Made by a program: the position numbers and the translations under genes. This document shows, piece by piece, positions 7,365 to 16,409 of a stretch of 64,000 bases of DNA; positions within the stretch are counted from its first letter, which is position 1, and every line of letters starts with the position of its first letter. Source of the DNA: Plantactinospora endophytica (GTDB lineage Bacteria; Actinomycetota; Actinomycetes; Mycobacteriales; Micromonosporaceae); contig NZ_BONW01000005.1 in NCBI RefSeq assembly GCF_016862915.1, forward strand, positions 310,001 through 374,000, written 5' to 3'. The notes below the pieces were generated by a model. That model had not been told where the DNA came from, searched no databases, and worked only from the letters and a program-made list of their open reading frames with translations.

Positions 7365-8336
7365 TCATCGGCGGGCTCCGGGAAGTGCGACGGCGACCAG
7401 GGCGACCAGCAGTCCGGCGGCGGCCAGCCCGGCCCGGCGCCACATCGCGGGCAGGTCCCGGGTGGTGACCACCGGGTCGGGCGGCAGGCCGTACACCTCG
7501 GGCTCGTCGAGCAGCAGGAAGAACGCGCCGGTGCCGCCGACCCCGTCGTACGGGTCGGCGCCGTAGAGCCGGGCGTCGGTCACCCCGGCGTCGTGCAGGT
7601 CCGACACCCGGGCGGCGGCCCGGCTCCGCAGCTCGGACAGCTCGCCGAACTGGATCGAGTCGGTCGGGCAGCTCTTGGCGCAGGCCGGTTCCTGGCCGAC
7701 CGAGAGCCGGTCGTAGCAGAGGGTGCACTTCCAGACCCGGCCGTCGTCCTCGCGCTTGTCGATCACCCCGTACGGGCAGGCCGGTACGCAGTAGCCGCAG
7801 CCGTTGCAGACGTCCTCCTGCACCACCACCGTGCCGAACTCGGTGCGGAACAGCGAACCGGTGGGGCAGACGTCCAGGCAGGCCGCGTGGGTGCAGTGCT
7901 TGCACACGTCGGAGGACATCAGCCAGCGGAAGTCCATCCCGGGTACCGTGCTGACGTGCCCGTCCGGCGGTGCCGAGCCGGGCATCCCGAGCGAGACGGC
8001 GGTCCGGCCACCGGCCGCGCGGCGCAACTCGGCGGGTACCCCGGCCGGGGCCAGGTGGCTCTCCTGCCGGCCGAGCCGGCGCGGCTGCTCGACGAAGGCC
8101 ACGTGCCGCCAGGTGTTCGCGTCGAGCTGGCCGGTGTTGTCGTACGACATGCCGGTGAAGTTCAGCCCGTCCTCGGGTACCGCGTTCCACTCCTTGCAGG
8201 CCACCTCGCACGCCTTGCAGCCGATGCAGACGCTGGTGTCGGTGAAGAAGCCGACCCGTTCCGGCGGTGCGGCGTACCCGCCGACGGTCGCCGGGTCCCG
8301 CCGGTCCACGGTCGTCTCGCGCAGGTCGGGAGCCAT
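7365..8336 (-). CDS. Formate dehydrogenase iron-sulfur (beta) subunit with C-terminal membrane anchor
   Basis: 323-residue electron-transfer subunit expected to carry four [4Fe-4S] clusters. Cysteine groups appear in order as CIGCKACEVAC (37-47), CKHCTHAACLDVC, CNGCGYCVPAC and CTLCYDRLSVGQEPACAKSC, the pattern of FdnH/HybA proteins. The C-terminus ends with a hydrophobic helix (AGLAAAGLLVALVAVALPG) and Arg-Arg, a membrane anchor like that of FdnH. ATG 8336 is chosen because GGAGGT lies just before it, inside the last codons of the alpha gene; the two genes are 4 bp apart. There is no signal peptide, in keeping with an enzyme that either stays in the cytoplasm or depends on the alpha subunit for export. 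It would link the molybdenum site of alpha to NrfD. Confidence 0.88.
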   Translation of the reverse strand: MAPDLRETTVDRRDPATVGGYAAPPERVGFFTDTSVCIGCKACEVACKEWNAVPEDGLNFTGMSYDNTGQLDANTWRHVAFVEQPRRLGRQESHLAPAGVPAELRRAAGGRTAVSLGMPGSAPPDGHVSTVPGMDFRWLMSSDVCKHCTHAACLDVCPTGSLFRTEFGTVVVQEDVCNGCGYCVPACPYGVIDKREDDGRVWKCTLCYDRLSVGQEPACAKSCPTDSIQFGELSELRSRAAARVSDLHDAGVTDARLYGADPYDGVGGTGAFFLLLDEPEVYGLPPDPVVTTRDLPAMWRRAGLAAAGLLVALVAVALPGARR

Positions 8337-8340
8337 CCGT

Positions 8341-11300
8341 TCACACCTCCGTTCCGGTTCCGGTGGTGATCCCGGCACGGCGCTGGTAGTCCCGGACCAT
8401 GGCCACCCGCTCCGGCCCGCGCGGTCGCCGGCCCGGCCGGATGTCGGCCGAGAACGCCTTGCTCTCCTGGATGTGCGAGTTCGGGTCCAGCGAGATCGAG
8501 GTGAGTTCGTTGGCCGCGTCGCCCCGGCTGTAGCCGTTCGGTCCCCAGTGGAACGGCAGCCCGATCTGGTGCACCACCCGCCCGTCGACGTGCAGCGGCG
8601 CGATCCGTTCGGTGACCAGCACCCGGGCTTCGATCGCGCTGCGGGCGGTGACGATGGTGGCCCAACCGCAGTGCACCAGCCCGCGTTCGGCGGCCAGCTC
8701 CGGCGAGATCTCGCAGAAGAACTCCGGCTGCAACTCGGCCAGGTACGGGGTGTGCCGCGTCATCCCACCGGCGGTGAAGTGCTCGGTCAGCCGGTACGTG
8801 GTCACCACGTACGGGAAGGTCTGGGCGCCGCGCTGCGAGCCGTTCGGGTGGTACCGGTTCTGCTCGTGCGGCCGGAGCAGTCGGGCCGGGTTGCGCTGCT
8901 GGCCGTAGAGCAGGTTGTCCACAGGGGAGTCCTGCGGCTCGTAGTGGGTCGGCAGCGGCCCGTCGATCACCCCGGTCGGCGCGAAGAGCCAGCCGAGCCC
9001 GTCGGCCTGCATGATGAACGCGTCGGTGCCGCTCAGCGCGGCGACCCCCTTGGCGTTCTTCGGCGGCACGTGGTCCGGCGGCTTGGTCGGCTCGAAGTCC
9101 GGTACGTCGTACCCGGTCCACCGGCCCGCGTCGGCGTCCCACCAGACGTACCTCTTGCGCTCGCTCCACGGCCGCCCGTCCGGTCGGGCCGAGGCCCGGT
9201 TGTAGAGCATCCGCCGGTTCGCCGGCCAGGCCCAGGCCCACTCCGGGGAGACCCAGTGCTGCTCCTCGGCCGGCTTGCGCCGGGCGGCCTGGTTGACCCC
9301 GTCCTTGTACACGCCGCAGTAGATCCAGCAGCCGCAGACCGTCGACCCGTCGTCGGCGAGTTCGGTGTACGTCGACAGTGGCCGGCCGTCCGCGTCCCAG
9401 CCGTTGATCTCGGCGAGTACCGCCTCGGCGTCCGGCTCGGCGGTCCGGCCCATCGTCGGGTAGTCCCAGGTCAGGTCGAGGATCGGCCGGTCCTTCGGAT
9501 CGGTCGAGCCGGCCAGCTTCTGCCGGATGATCCGACCCAGGTGGTACATGAACCAGAGGTCGCTGCGTCGGTCGTCGGCCGGCTCGACCGCCTGGTGGTG
9601 CCACTGGAGCAGCCGGTTGGTGTTGGTGAAGCTGCCGTCCTTCTCGGTGTGCGCCGCGGCCGGCAGCACGAAGACCTCGGTGCCGATCCGCTCGGTCTCC
9701 AACTCGCCGGAGGCGATCTCCGGCCCGTCCTTCCACCAGGTGGCGCTCTCGATCATCGTCAGGTCCCGGACGACCAACCAGTCCAGCTTGGCCATGCCGA
9801 GCCGCTGCATCCGGGCGTTCGACGAGCCGACCGCCGGGTTCTCGCCGAGCAGGAAGTAGCCCTTGCAGACGCCGTCGAGCTGCTCGATCACGGTGTCGTA
9901 GTGCGAGTGGCTGCCGGTCAGCCGGGGCAGGTAGCCGAAGCAGAAGTCGTTCTCCGGCGTCGCCGCCGCGCCCCACCACGCCTTGAGCAGGCTGACGGTG
10001 TAGGAGCGCATGTTCGCCCAGAAGCCCTTGCGGGCGGCGTCGGCCAGGATGAAGTCGTCCAGGGTCTGGGTCTTGTGCGCGTGCGGCATCGGGATGTAGC
10101 CGGGCAGCAGGTTGAACAGGGTCGGCACGTCGGTGGAGCCCTGGATGCTGGCGTGCCCACGCAACGCCTGGATGCCCCCGCCGGGCCGGCCGATGTTGCC
10201 GAGCAGCAGTTGCAGGATGCTGGCGGAGCGGATCAACTGCGAGCCGTCGGTGTGCTGGGTCCAGCCGACCGCGTAGACGAACTCGCTGGTCCGCTCCGGG
10301 CCGGAGTTGTCGACCAGGTGCCGGCACACCTCGGCGAAGACCTCCGGCGGGATGCCGCAGATCCGTTCCACCATCTCCGGGGTGTACCGGGAGAAGTGCC
10401 GCTTGAGGATCTGGTAGACGCAGCGCGGGTCGGTCAGCGTCAGGTCCCGGCGGGGATGGCCGTCCAGGGCCGCGCTGCCGGAGCCGAACTTCTCACCCCG
10501 GCCGGCGCCGTGCCCGTCGCGCTCCGCCGCCCGCTCCGCGTCGTCCTTGAGGCCCCGCCCGGCCGCCACCCGCGCCTCGAACTGGCTGTCCCGCTCGCCG
10601 GTGGCCGAGACCAGTTGCACGCCCTCGTACTGCCAGCTCTCCTCGCGGTAGGTGTGGCTCTCCGCGTCGAACCCGGAGAAGAGCCCGTCCAGGTCCTCGG
10701 TGTCCCGGAACCGCTCGTCGACGATGGTCGCGGCGTTCGTGTACGCCAGCACGTACTCCCGGAAGTCCTTCCCCTCGGTGAGTACGTGGTTGATGATCCC
10801 GCCGAGGAAGGCGATGTCGGTGCCGGCCCGGATCGGCACGTACAGGTCGGCCAGCGCGCTGGTCCGGGTGAACCGGGGATCGACGTGGATCACCGTGGCG
10901 CCCCGGGCCTTGGCCGCCAGCACCCACTGGAAGCCCACCGGGTGCGCCTCGGCGAAGTTGGAGCCCTCGATCACGATGCAGTCGGCGTGTTGCAGGTCCT
11001 GCATGAAGGTGGTCGCGCCGCCCCGCCCGAACGACGTGCCCAGCCCGATCACCGTGGAGCTGTGGCAGACCCGGGCCTGGTTCTCGACCTGCACCACGCC
11101 GAGGGCGGTGAGCAGCTTCTTGATCAGGTAGTTCTCCTCGTTGTCCAGGGTCGCTCCGCCGAGGCTGGCGATTCCCATCGTGCGGGCCACCCGGGTTCCC
11201 TCGTGGTGCTCCTGCCAGGTGTCCCGGCGGGTCCGGATCACCCGCTCGGCGATCATCTCCATCGCGGTGTCGAGGTCGAGGTCCTGCCAGTCGGTGGCGT

Positions 11301-11628
11301 ACGGCGGGCGGTAACGGACCTTGTCCAGCCGCCGCGAGTCGGTGGTCAGTTGCAGCGAGGCAGCACCCTTCGGGCAGAGCCGGCCCCGGCTCACCGGTGA
11401 GTCGGGATCACCCTCGATCTGCACCACCTGCTCGTCCCGGACGTAGACGTTCTGCGCGCAGCCGACGGCGCAGTACGGGCAGATCGACTTGACCACCCTG
11501 TCGGCTTCGGCGGTACGGGCGTGCAGTTCGGCGCTCTGCCGTGACTTCACCGAGGCAGCCCGGCCGGTCCGGTCGGGCCCGGTGAGCTGGCGCCAGACCG
11601 GCCACGAGCCGATCGGTAGACCCCGCAC
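8341..11628 (-). CDS. Formate dehydrogenase alpha subunit (FDH-N-like), cysteine variant, no Tat signal
   Basis: 1095-residue molybdopterin oxidoreductase that would oxidise formate to CO2. The N-terminal [4Fe-4S] site is C50-x2-C53-x3-C57 and C85. The active-site segment RVCHSSTVIGLGTSFGRGG aligns with the E. coli FdnG segment that carries selenocysteine; here the codon is TGC (11065-11067), giving Cys188 next to His189. Much of the rest tracks FdnG closely (EAHPVGFQWV, SRYTPEMVERICG, GWTQHTDGSQ, ALRGHASIQG), with an extra roughly 35-residue hydrophilic insertion near residues 435-470. The start is GTG 11628, five bases after AGGAGG. No twin-arginine signal is visible before the Fe-S cysteines, unlike FdnG, so the catalytic side may face the cytoplasm. 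The gene leads directly into the Fe-S subunit gene. Confidence 0.92.
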   Translation of the reverse strand: MRGLPIGSWPVWRQLTGPDRTGRAASVKSRQSAELHARTAEADRVVKSICPYCAVGCAQNVYVRDEQVVQIEGDPDSPVSRGRLCPKGAASLQLTTDSRRLDKVRYRPPYATDWQDLDLDTAMEMIAERVIRTRRDTWQEHHEGTRVARTMGIASLGGATLDNEENYLIKKLLTALGVVQVENQARVCHSSTVIGLGTSFGRGGATTFMQDLQHADCIVIEGSNFAEAHPVGFQWVLAAKARGATVIHVDPRFTRTSALADLYVPIRAGTDIAFLGGIINHVLTEGKDFREYVLAYTNAATIVDERFRDTEDLDGLFSGFDAESHTYREESWQYEGVQLVSATGERDSQFEARVAAGRGLKDDAERAAERDGHGAGRGEKFGSGSAALDGHPRRDLTLTDPRCVYQILKRHFSRYTPEMVERICGIPPEVFAEVCRHLVDNSGPERTSEFVYAVGWTQHTDGSQLIRSASILQLLLGNIGRPGGGIQALRGHASIQGSTDVPTLFNLLPGYIPMPHAHKTQTLDDFILADAARKGFWANMRSYTVSLLKAWWGAAATPENDFCFGYLPRLTGSHSHYDTVIEQLDGVCKGYFLLGENPAVGSSNARMQRLGMAKLDWLVVRDLTMIESATWWKDGPEIASGELETERIGTEVFVLPAAAHTEKDGSFTNTNRLLQWHHQAVEPADDRRSDLWFMYHLGRIIRQKLAGSTDPKDRPILDLTWDYPTMGRTAEPDAEAVLAEINGWDADGRPLSTYTELADDGSTVCGCWIYCGVYKDGVNQAARRKPAEEQHWVSPEWAWAWPANRRMLYNRASARPDGRPWSERKRYVWWDADAGRWTGYDVPDFEPTKPPDHVPPKNAKGVAALSGTDAFIMQADGLGWLFAPTGVIDGPLPTHYEPQDSPVDNLLYGQQRNPARLLRPHEQNRYHPNGSQRGAQTFPYVVTTYRLTEHFTAGGMTRHTPYLAELQPEFFCEISPELAAERGLVHCGWATIVTARSAIEARVLVTERIAPLHVDGRVVHQIGLPFHWGPNGYSRGDAANELTSISLDPNSHIQESKAFSADIRPGRRPRGPERVAMVRDYQRRAGITTGTGTEV

Positions 11629-11690
11629 CTGCGCCTCCTGTCGTCGATGCCCCGTCCCGCCGGCAGTACGCCGGGCTGGCGGCCCGCTCG

Positions 11691-11981
11691 CTACCGGTCG
11701 GTTCGGGCCAGCCCGTCGGCGTGGGCCCGGTCGCGCATCCAGTCCCGCACCTGTGGCGACGAGGTCGGGTTCACCTCGCGCGGGTTGACCAGTGCCTGGG
11801 TGCGGGACGGCAGCACGCCGGGGCGCTGCCGCTGCGCCCGGGTCACCGTGCCGCCGCCGTCGGCCGGGATCCCGGTGCCGACCAGGTACGCCTGTCCGGC
11901 GGGGATGCCCAGCTCCGCGCCGATCTCCTGATAGCTCCGGCCCAGGCCGACCAGGTGCAGCACCGCTGCCTTGCTCGCCAT
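11691..11981 (-). CDS. Small helix-turn-helix-like protein upstream of formate dehydrogenase
   Basis: 96-residue protein starting at ATG 11981 (a TTG at 12011 would add ten residues). Residues 1-40 read like a DNA-binding or sigma-region-4-like helix-turn-helix: KAAVLHLVGLGRSYQEIGAELGIPAGQAYL in pieces (VLHLVGLGRSYQEIG, then AELGIPAGQAYLV). The second half, with ALVNPREVNPTSSPQVRDWM, is polar and ends in basic residues. It lies 62 bp upstream of the alpha gene on the same strand, so it may be the first gene of the formate dehydrogenase operon and a candidate regulator or assembly factor. The sequence does not decide between these roles. I do not know a characterised homologue. Confidence 0.6.
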   Translation of the reverse strand: MASKAAVLHLVGLGRSYQEIGAELGIPAGQAYLVGTGIPADGGGTVTRAQRQRPGVLPSRTQALVNPREVNPTSSPQVRDWMRDRAHADGLARTDR

Positions 11982-12065
11982 GCCGACCCCGATCCCCGTA
12001 CCGACCGTCAACTACCGACAAGCCTCTCATTCCGCTCATGTCGCCGGAGCCGGTTTCCCAGGCCG

Positions 12066-12159
12066 GGCCGCGATCCGAGCCGAGGCAGGGCTCGGCCGCG
12101 ATCCGAGCCGAGGCAGGCTTCGAGCCGGGGCAGGTCTGGGCCGGGGCAGGTCTGGGCCG
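12066..12159. repeat. Two short tandem repeats in an intergenic region
   Basis: GGCCGCGATCCGAGCCGAGG plus CAGG recurs at 12066-12089 and 12094-12117 (28-bp period), followed by two copies of GGGGCAGGTCTGGGCC (16-bp period) at 12127-12158. The roughly 325-bp gap between 11982 and 12306 holds these repeats and the hairpin at 12258-12294; I see no gene in it. Confidence 0.7.
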
Positions 12160-12257
12160 CGGTCGGAGCCGAGCCGAGCGGACCGTGGCCGCAGATGCGG
12201 GTGGAGCGGGCCGTGCTGTGAGCCGGCACGAGTTCGACGGCGGCCGGAGATGCGGAA

Positions 12258-12294
12258 GGGCCGCTTCCGGTCGGTGTCGGATCGGAAGCGGCCC
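12258..12294 (-). terminator. Hairpin downstream of the GST-family gene
   Basis: GGGCCGCTTCCG (12258-12269) and CGGAAGCGGCCC (12283-12294) form a perfect 12-bp stem with a 13-base loop, 12 bp past the stop of the GST-family gene. No T-run follows, as is usual in high-GC actinomycetes. Confidence 0.65.
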
Positions 12295-12306
12295 CTGCGG
12301 AACGGG

Positions 12307-13365
<1,059 letters not shown>

Positions 13366-13390
13366 GCCGCTATCGTTCCCCATCCTCCGC

Positions 13391-13486
13391 CCCGATCCAC
13401 CGCCGGAACGCCCCGAACCCGCCCCGATCCATCGCCGGAACGCCCTGAACCCGTCCCGGTCCATCGCCGGAACGCCCCGGACCCGC
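13391..13486. repeat. Three tandem 32-bp repeats
   Basis: Copies start at 13391, 13423 and 13455, each of the form CCCGATCCAYCGCCGGAACG followed by CCCYGAACCCG. They are directly adjacent with no unique spacers, so this is a minisatellite and not a CRISPR array. It lies between the GST-family gene and the PEP-mutase-family gene. Confidence 0.85.
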
Positions 13487-13516
13487 CCCGGCGACCCGGT
13501 CCCGTCCCCCGAACCC

Positions 13517-13550
13517 GTCCCCCGAACCCGGAATCCGGAATCCGGGGGAC
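13517..13550 (-). terminator. Hairpin downstream of the PEP mutase-family gene
   Basis: GTCCCCCG (13517-13524) pairs with CGGGGGAC (13543-13550) around an 18-base loop that is itself partly self-complementary (GGAATCCGGAATCC). It is 33 bp after the stop of the minus-strand gene ending at 13583. Confidence 0.45.
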
Positions 13551-13582
13551 GTCGGTCGGGGTCGGTGGCCCAGGGCCGGGAG

Positions 13583-14401
13583 TCAGCGGCGCATCAGCTC
13601 GTTGACCGTTCCGTAGTCCAGGGCGTCGGCCAGGCTGCCGTAGCCGCCCGGACCGAACGCCTCCTCGGCGGCCCGTCGGACCACCGCGTACGCCGCCTCC
13701 GCCACGGCGCTGCCGAGGCTGACCCGGGCCACCCCGAGCCGGGCGAGTTCGGGCACGGTCGGTGCACCGGGGCCGGCCATGATGTTGACCGGGGCCGGGA
13801 TACCCGCGACGAGTGCCGCCACCGTCTCCGGGTCGACCACCCCGGGTACGAATATCCCGTCGGCACCGGCCTCCAGGAAGGCGGCCGCCCGGTCCAGGGT
13901 CTCCGGCAGGCCACCGGCGCCGCGCAGGAAGGTGTCGATCCGGGCGTTGACGTACACCGGCACTCCGACCTCGGCACCGGCGGACCGGGCGGCGGCCAGC
14001 CGGGCGCACTGGTCGGCGACCTCCCGCAGCCCCGGACCGCCGTCCGGCGCCGCGTCCTCCAGGTTCACCCCGACCGCGCCGGCCGCCAGCACCGCGCGGA
14101 CGGTCTCGGCGACCTGCTCGGGGGTACTCCCGAAGCCGGACTCGATGTCGGCGGTGACCGGCACCGAGACGGCGCCGACGACCCGCCCGACGAGTTCGGT
14201 GGCCAGGTCCCGGCCGAGGACGTCGCCGTCCGGCGCGCCGAGGCTCCACGCCACTCCGGCGCTGGTCGTCGCGACGGCGTGTGCACCGGCGTCCTCGACG
14301 ATCCGGGCACTCGCCGCGTCCCACGCGTTCACCAGGACGATCGGGGCGGAGGGGACGTGCAGGGAACGGAAAAGCTCGGCACGGCTGTGTTGATCACTCA
14401 T
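13583..14401 (-). CDS. Isocitrate lyase/phosphoenolpyruvate mutase family protein
   Basis: 272-residue TIM-barrel protein of the PEP mutase/isocitrate lyase superfamily, whose members make or break C-C or P-C bonds next to a carboxylate with Mg2+. The N-terminal strand (VLVNAWDAASARIVEDAG), the metal-binding region VTADIESGFGST and the segment VGVNLEDA fit the short oxaloacetate-decarboxylase/carboxyphosphonoenolpyruvate-mutase-like branch. VYVNARIDTFLRG and IFVPGVVDPETV complete the barrel. Length is typical of the short branch and the protein lacks the extra domains of true isocitrate lyase. ATG 14401 follows a GGAG sequence 11 bases upstream. It is divergent from an ArsR-like regulator with a 111-bp gap, so that regulator may control it. 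The precise reaction cannot be assigned. Confidence 0.82.
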   Translation of the reverse strand: MSDQHSRAELFRSLHVPSAPIVLVNAWDAASARIVEDAGAHAVATTSAGVAWSLGAPDGDVLGRDLATELVGRVVGAVSVPVTADIESGFGSTPEQVAETVRAVLAAGAVGVNLEDAAPDGGPGLREVADQCARLAAARSAGAEVGVPVYVNARIDTFLRGAGGLPETLDRAAAFLEAGADGIFVPGVVDPETVAALVAGIPAPVNIMAGPGAPTVPELARLGVARVSLGSAVAEAAYAVVRRAAEEAFGPGGYGSLADALDYGTVNELMRR

Positions 14402-14512
14402 GCCCGCCAGTCTCCGCCGCCCGCGCGTCGCCGCCGTACTCTTGCAGTCCTGCCTAAAACGAGCCGGCGCCGACTGGAACCGGACGGCTCTGTCCAGCAC
14501 GGGAAGGTCGAC

Positions 14513-15637
14513 GTGGTTTCCATCGGTCTGCCGGGCGGTGCCGTCGCCCGGATCCGGTTCGCGGTCTCCTGCCTGTGGGAGGTCGCGACCAGCGTCCGGG
14601 TGCTGCGCGACACCGGTGACCACGCCGTGCACCTGCCCTGGGTGACCCGGGTAGGCCCCCGACTGGTCGACGCCGGCCTGCTGCCCGCCGACGGCACCGG
14701 AGCGGCCGGTGGCGTCGGGGTGGCCGGTGCCGCTCGGGCGGCCGGCGGTGCGGGGACGGCCGGTGGCGCTCGGCCCGGCAGCGGTGCGGGGACGGCCGGT
14801 GGCGTTCGGCCGGGCGGCGGTGTCCGGGCGGCCGGTGGTGGCCTGCTCTGGCAACTTATCCCGGCCGGGCCGCACTACCTGCCGGACTTCCTCACCCCGG
14901 CGCCGGACGGGCTGGTCCCGGATCTCGACGCCGAACTCGCGGTGCTCCGGTCCACCCCACCCGAGGTGGTCCGGGCGGATCTCGACGTCTACCCCGGCCG
15001 GCACGCCCCGGCCGTCCGCGCCCTGTACGCCGATCCGGCCGAGGGGTTGCGCCGGCTCGCCGACGAGATCGCCGAATACTGGCGGCTCGCGCTCGCCCCG
15101 GACTGGGCCCGGATCCGGCTGCTGCTCGACGCCGAGGTGCACTACCGGGCCCGCCGGCTGGCCGCCGACGGCGCCGCCGGCCTGCTCAACGACCTGCACC
15201 GGCAGGTCCGCTGGGAGGGGGAGACGCTGGCGATCGCCCAGCGGCACTGCACCGCCGCCGACGTGCCGGACGGGGAGGGGCTGGTGCTGATCCCGTCGGT
15301 CTTCGTCTGGCCCGCCGTGCTCAGCGTCGCCACCGGCCCGGCGCCGCAGCTCGGGTACCCGGCCCGGGGCATCGCCACGCTGTGGGAGGCGCCCCGACGG
15401 GCGTCGGACAGCCTGGCCGCGGTGCTCGGCCGGGGCCGGGCCCGGGTACTCGCCGAGATGGCGGCGCCGGCCTCCACCACCGAGCTGGCCCGGCGTACCG
15501 GGCTCACCGCCGGGGGAGTCTCGCAGCACCTCGCCGTGCTCCGGGCCGCCGGGCTGGTGGCCACGCACCGGACCGGCCGGACGGTGCTGAACAGCCGTAC
15601 CACGGTCGCCGAAGCTCTGCTCTCGGTGGCCGGCTGA
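14513..15637 (+). CDS. ArsR-type winged-helix regulator with long N-terminal domain (DUF5937-like)
   Basis: 374-residue regulator with its DNA-binding domain at the C-terminus: RARVLAEMAAPASTTELARR, then TGLTAGGVSQHLAVLRAAGLV, is a clear ArsR winged helix. The preceding domain (about residues 110-310) matches in style the DUF5937 proteins common in Streptomyces and Micromonospora, whose role is unknown. GTG 14513 is chosen because GGGAAGG lies about six bases upstream. Between residues about 65 and 112 there are eight tandem hexapeptides rich in Ala and Gly, coded by 18-bp repeats (14705-14848); relatives would be expected to lack them. It is divergent from the PEP mutase-family gene and may regulate it. 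No metal-binding cysteines typical of ArsR sensors are visible in the winged helix. Confidence 0.8.
   Translation: MVSIGLPGGAVARIRFAVSCLWEVATSVRVLRDTGDHAVHLPWVTRVGPRLVDAGLLPADGTGAAGGVGVAGAARAAGGAGTAGGARPGSGAGTAGGVRPGGGVRAAGGGLLWQLIPAGPHYLPDFLTPAPDGLVPDLDAELAVLRSTPPEVVRADLDVYPGRHAPAVRALYADPAEGLRRLADEIAEYWRLALAPDWARIRLLLDAEVHYRARRLAADGAAGLLNDLHRQVRWEGETLAIAQRHCTAADVPDGEGLVLIPSVFVWPAVLSVATGPAPQLGYPARGIATLWEAPRRASDSLAAVLGRGRARVLAEMAAPASTTELARRTGLTAGGVSQHLAVLRAAGLVATHRTGRTVLNSRTTVAEALLSVAG
14705..14848 (+). repeat. 18-bp tandem repeat inside the ArsR-like gene
   Basis: Eight imperfect 18-bp units begin at 14705, 14723, 14741, 14759, 14777, 14795, 14813 and 14831 (type GCCGGTGGCGTTCGGCCG). They code in frame for A-G-G-(V/A)-(R/G)-x hexapeptides. 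Confidence 0.85.
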
Positions 15638-15638
15638 C

Positions 15639-15654
15639 CGACCGTCGCCGGTCG
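15639..15654 (+). terminator. Short hairpin after the ArsR-like gene
   Basis: CGACCG-TCGC-CGGTCG forms a 6-bp stem with a tetraloop directly after the stop codon. It is short and unaided by a T-run. Confidence 0.35.
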
Positions 15655-15700
15655 TCATCTGTCCACTGTGCACTGTCTCCGGTCGGGCGACGCTGCTCGG

Positions 15701-16276
15701 TCACCCACCCGCCCGGCTGCGGTACTTCTCCAGATAGACCAGTCCGGGGCCGGTGTCGAGCGGCCGGTGCGCGTAGTCGAGGTACCCGTGCCGGCGGTAG
15801 AGCCGCAGGTTGTCCGCGCTGTCGGCGCCGGTGAACAGCTCGAACCGGCGTACCCGGTCCGGACAGGCGGCCTCGACCGCGCGGAGCAGGTGGCTGCCGA
15901 CGCCCCGTCCCTGGAGGTCGGGGGCGACCGCGAGCCGGCCGACCCGTGCGGTGCCGCCGTCGAATCCGGCCCGGACCGCGCCGACGATCCGGGTACCGAG
16001 CCGGGCGACCAGCACGACACCGGTCTCCGGCACCCCGGCCAGGACGGCCCGGATCTCCGTCAGGGTCTCGGTCAGCGGCGGCAGCATCGGATCCCGGTAG
16101 CGCTGCGCCTCGCTCAGGTAGGCCGCCCGCTGCACGGTCAGGATCTCGCCGGGATCGTCGACCCCGGCCGGGCCCACGGTCAGGATCTCGCCGGGATCGT
16201 CGACCCCGGCCGGGCTCACGGTCAGCGGCTCGATGGTCGGTGGTACGCCGGTCAGGTCGGTGGGCGGTACGGACAT
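15701..16276 (-). CDS. GNAT-family N-acetyltransferase with a duplicated N-terminal segment
   Basis: 191-residue GCN5-related acetyltransferase that would transfer acetyl from acetyl-CoA to an amine. The acetyl-CoA pyrophosphate loop is seen as VGRLAVAPDLQGRGVGSHLL (motif A, Q/RxxGxG/A), and motif B as YRRHGYLDYAHRP near the C-terminus. The N-terminal strand-helix that normally reads like PAGVDDPGEILTVQRAAY occurs twice over its first 14 residues (SPAGVDDPGEILTV, GPAGVDDPGEILTV) because of a 42-bp tandem duplication in the DNA. ATG 16276 is chosen; a GTG-like extension to 16300 adds nothing recognisable. Substrate is unknown. The gene stands alone between convergent and divergent neighbours. 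Confidence 0.85.
   Translation of the reverse strand: MSVPPTDLTGVPPTIEPLTVSPAGVDDPGEILTVGPAGVDDPGEILTVQRAAYLSEAQRYRDPMLPPLTETLTEIRAVLAGVPETGVVLVARLGTRIVGAVRAGFDGGTARVGRLAVAPDLQGRGVGSHLLRAVEAACPDRVRRFELFTGADSADNLRLYRRHGYLDYAHRPLDTGPGLVYLEKYRSRAGG
16133..16224 (-). repeat. 42-bp tandem duplication within the GNAT gene
   Basis: CACGGTCAGGATCTCGCCGG begins at 16133 and again at 16175, with a partial third start (CACGGTCAG) at 16217. The two full 42-bp copies differ at about one base, implying a recent duplication. It adds 14 residues to the first strand-helix of the acetyltransferase fold. Confidence 0.9.
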
Positions 16277-16409
16277 GACGCCAGGCAACCAGGCCCGCAC
16301 CGGCCCCGCGGCCAGCGGCCGGGCGGCATCCCAGCAGTTAGGCTGCCGGACGGAGTCGACGCCGGACCGGTGGCCGTCGGCGGGTACTTTCCCGAGGGGG
16401 CGCCAGGCG

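Noticed and set aside
11065-11067. Possible selenocysteine codon in formate dehydrogenase
   Set aside because: The codon at the active-site position is TGC, not TGA, and no frame break occurs there.
7804-11400. 1198-codon open frame on the plus strand, opposite the formate dehydrogenase genes
   Set aside because: It is antisense to clearly recognisable FdhA and FdhB sequences, has Arg/Val/Gly-rich composition, no ribosome-binding site and no domain. In DNA this GC-rich long shadow frames are expected.
13391-13486. Possible CRISPR array (three 32-bp repeats)
   Set aside because: The repeats touch each other, so there are no spacers, and no cas gene is nearby.
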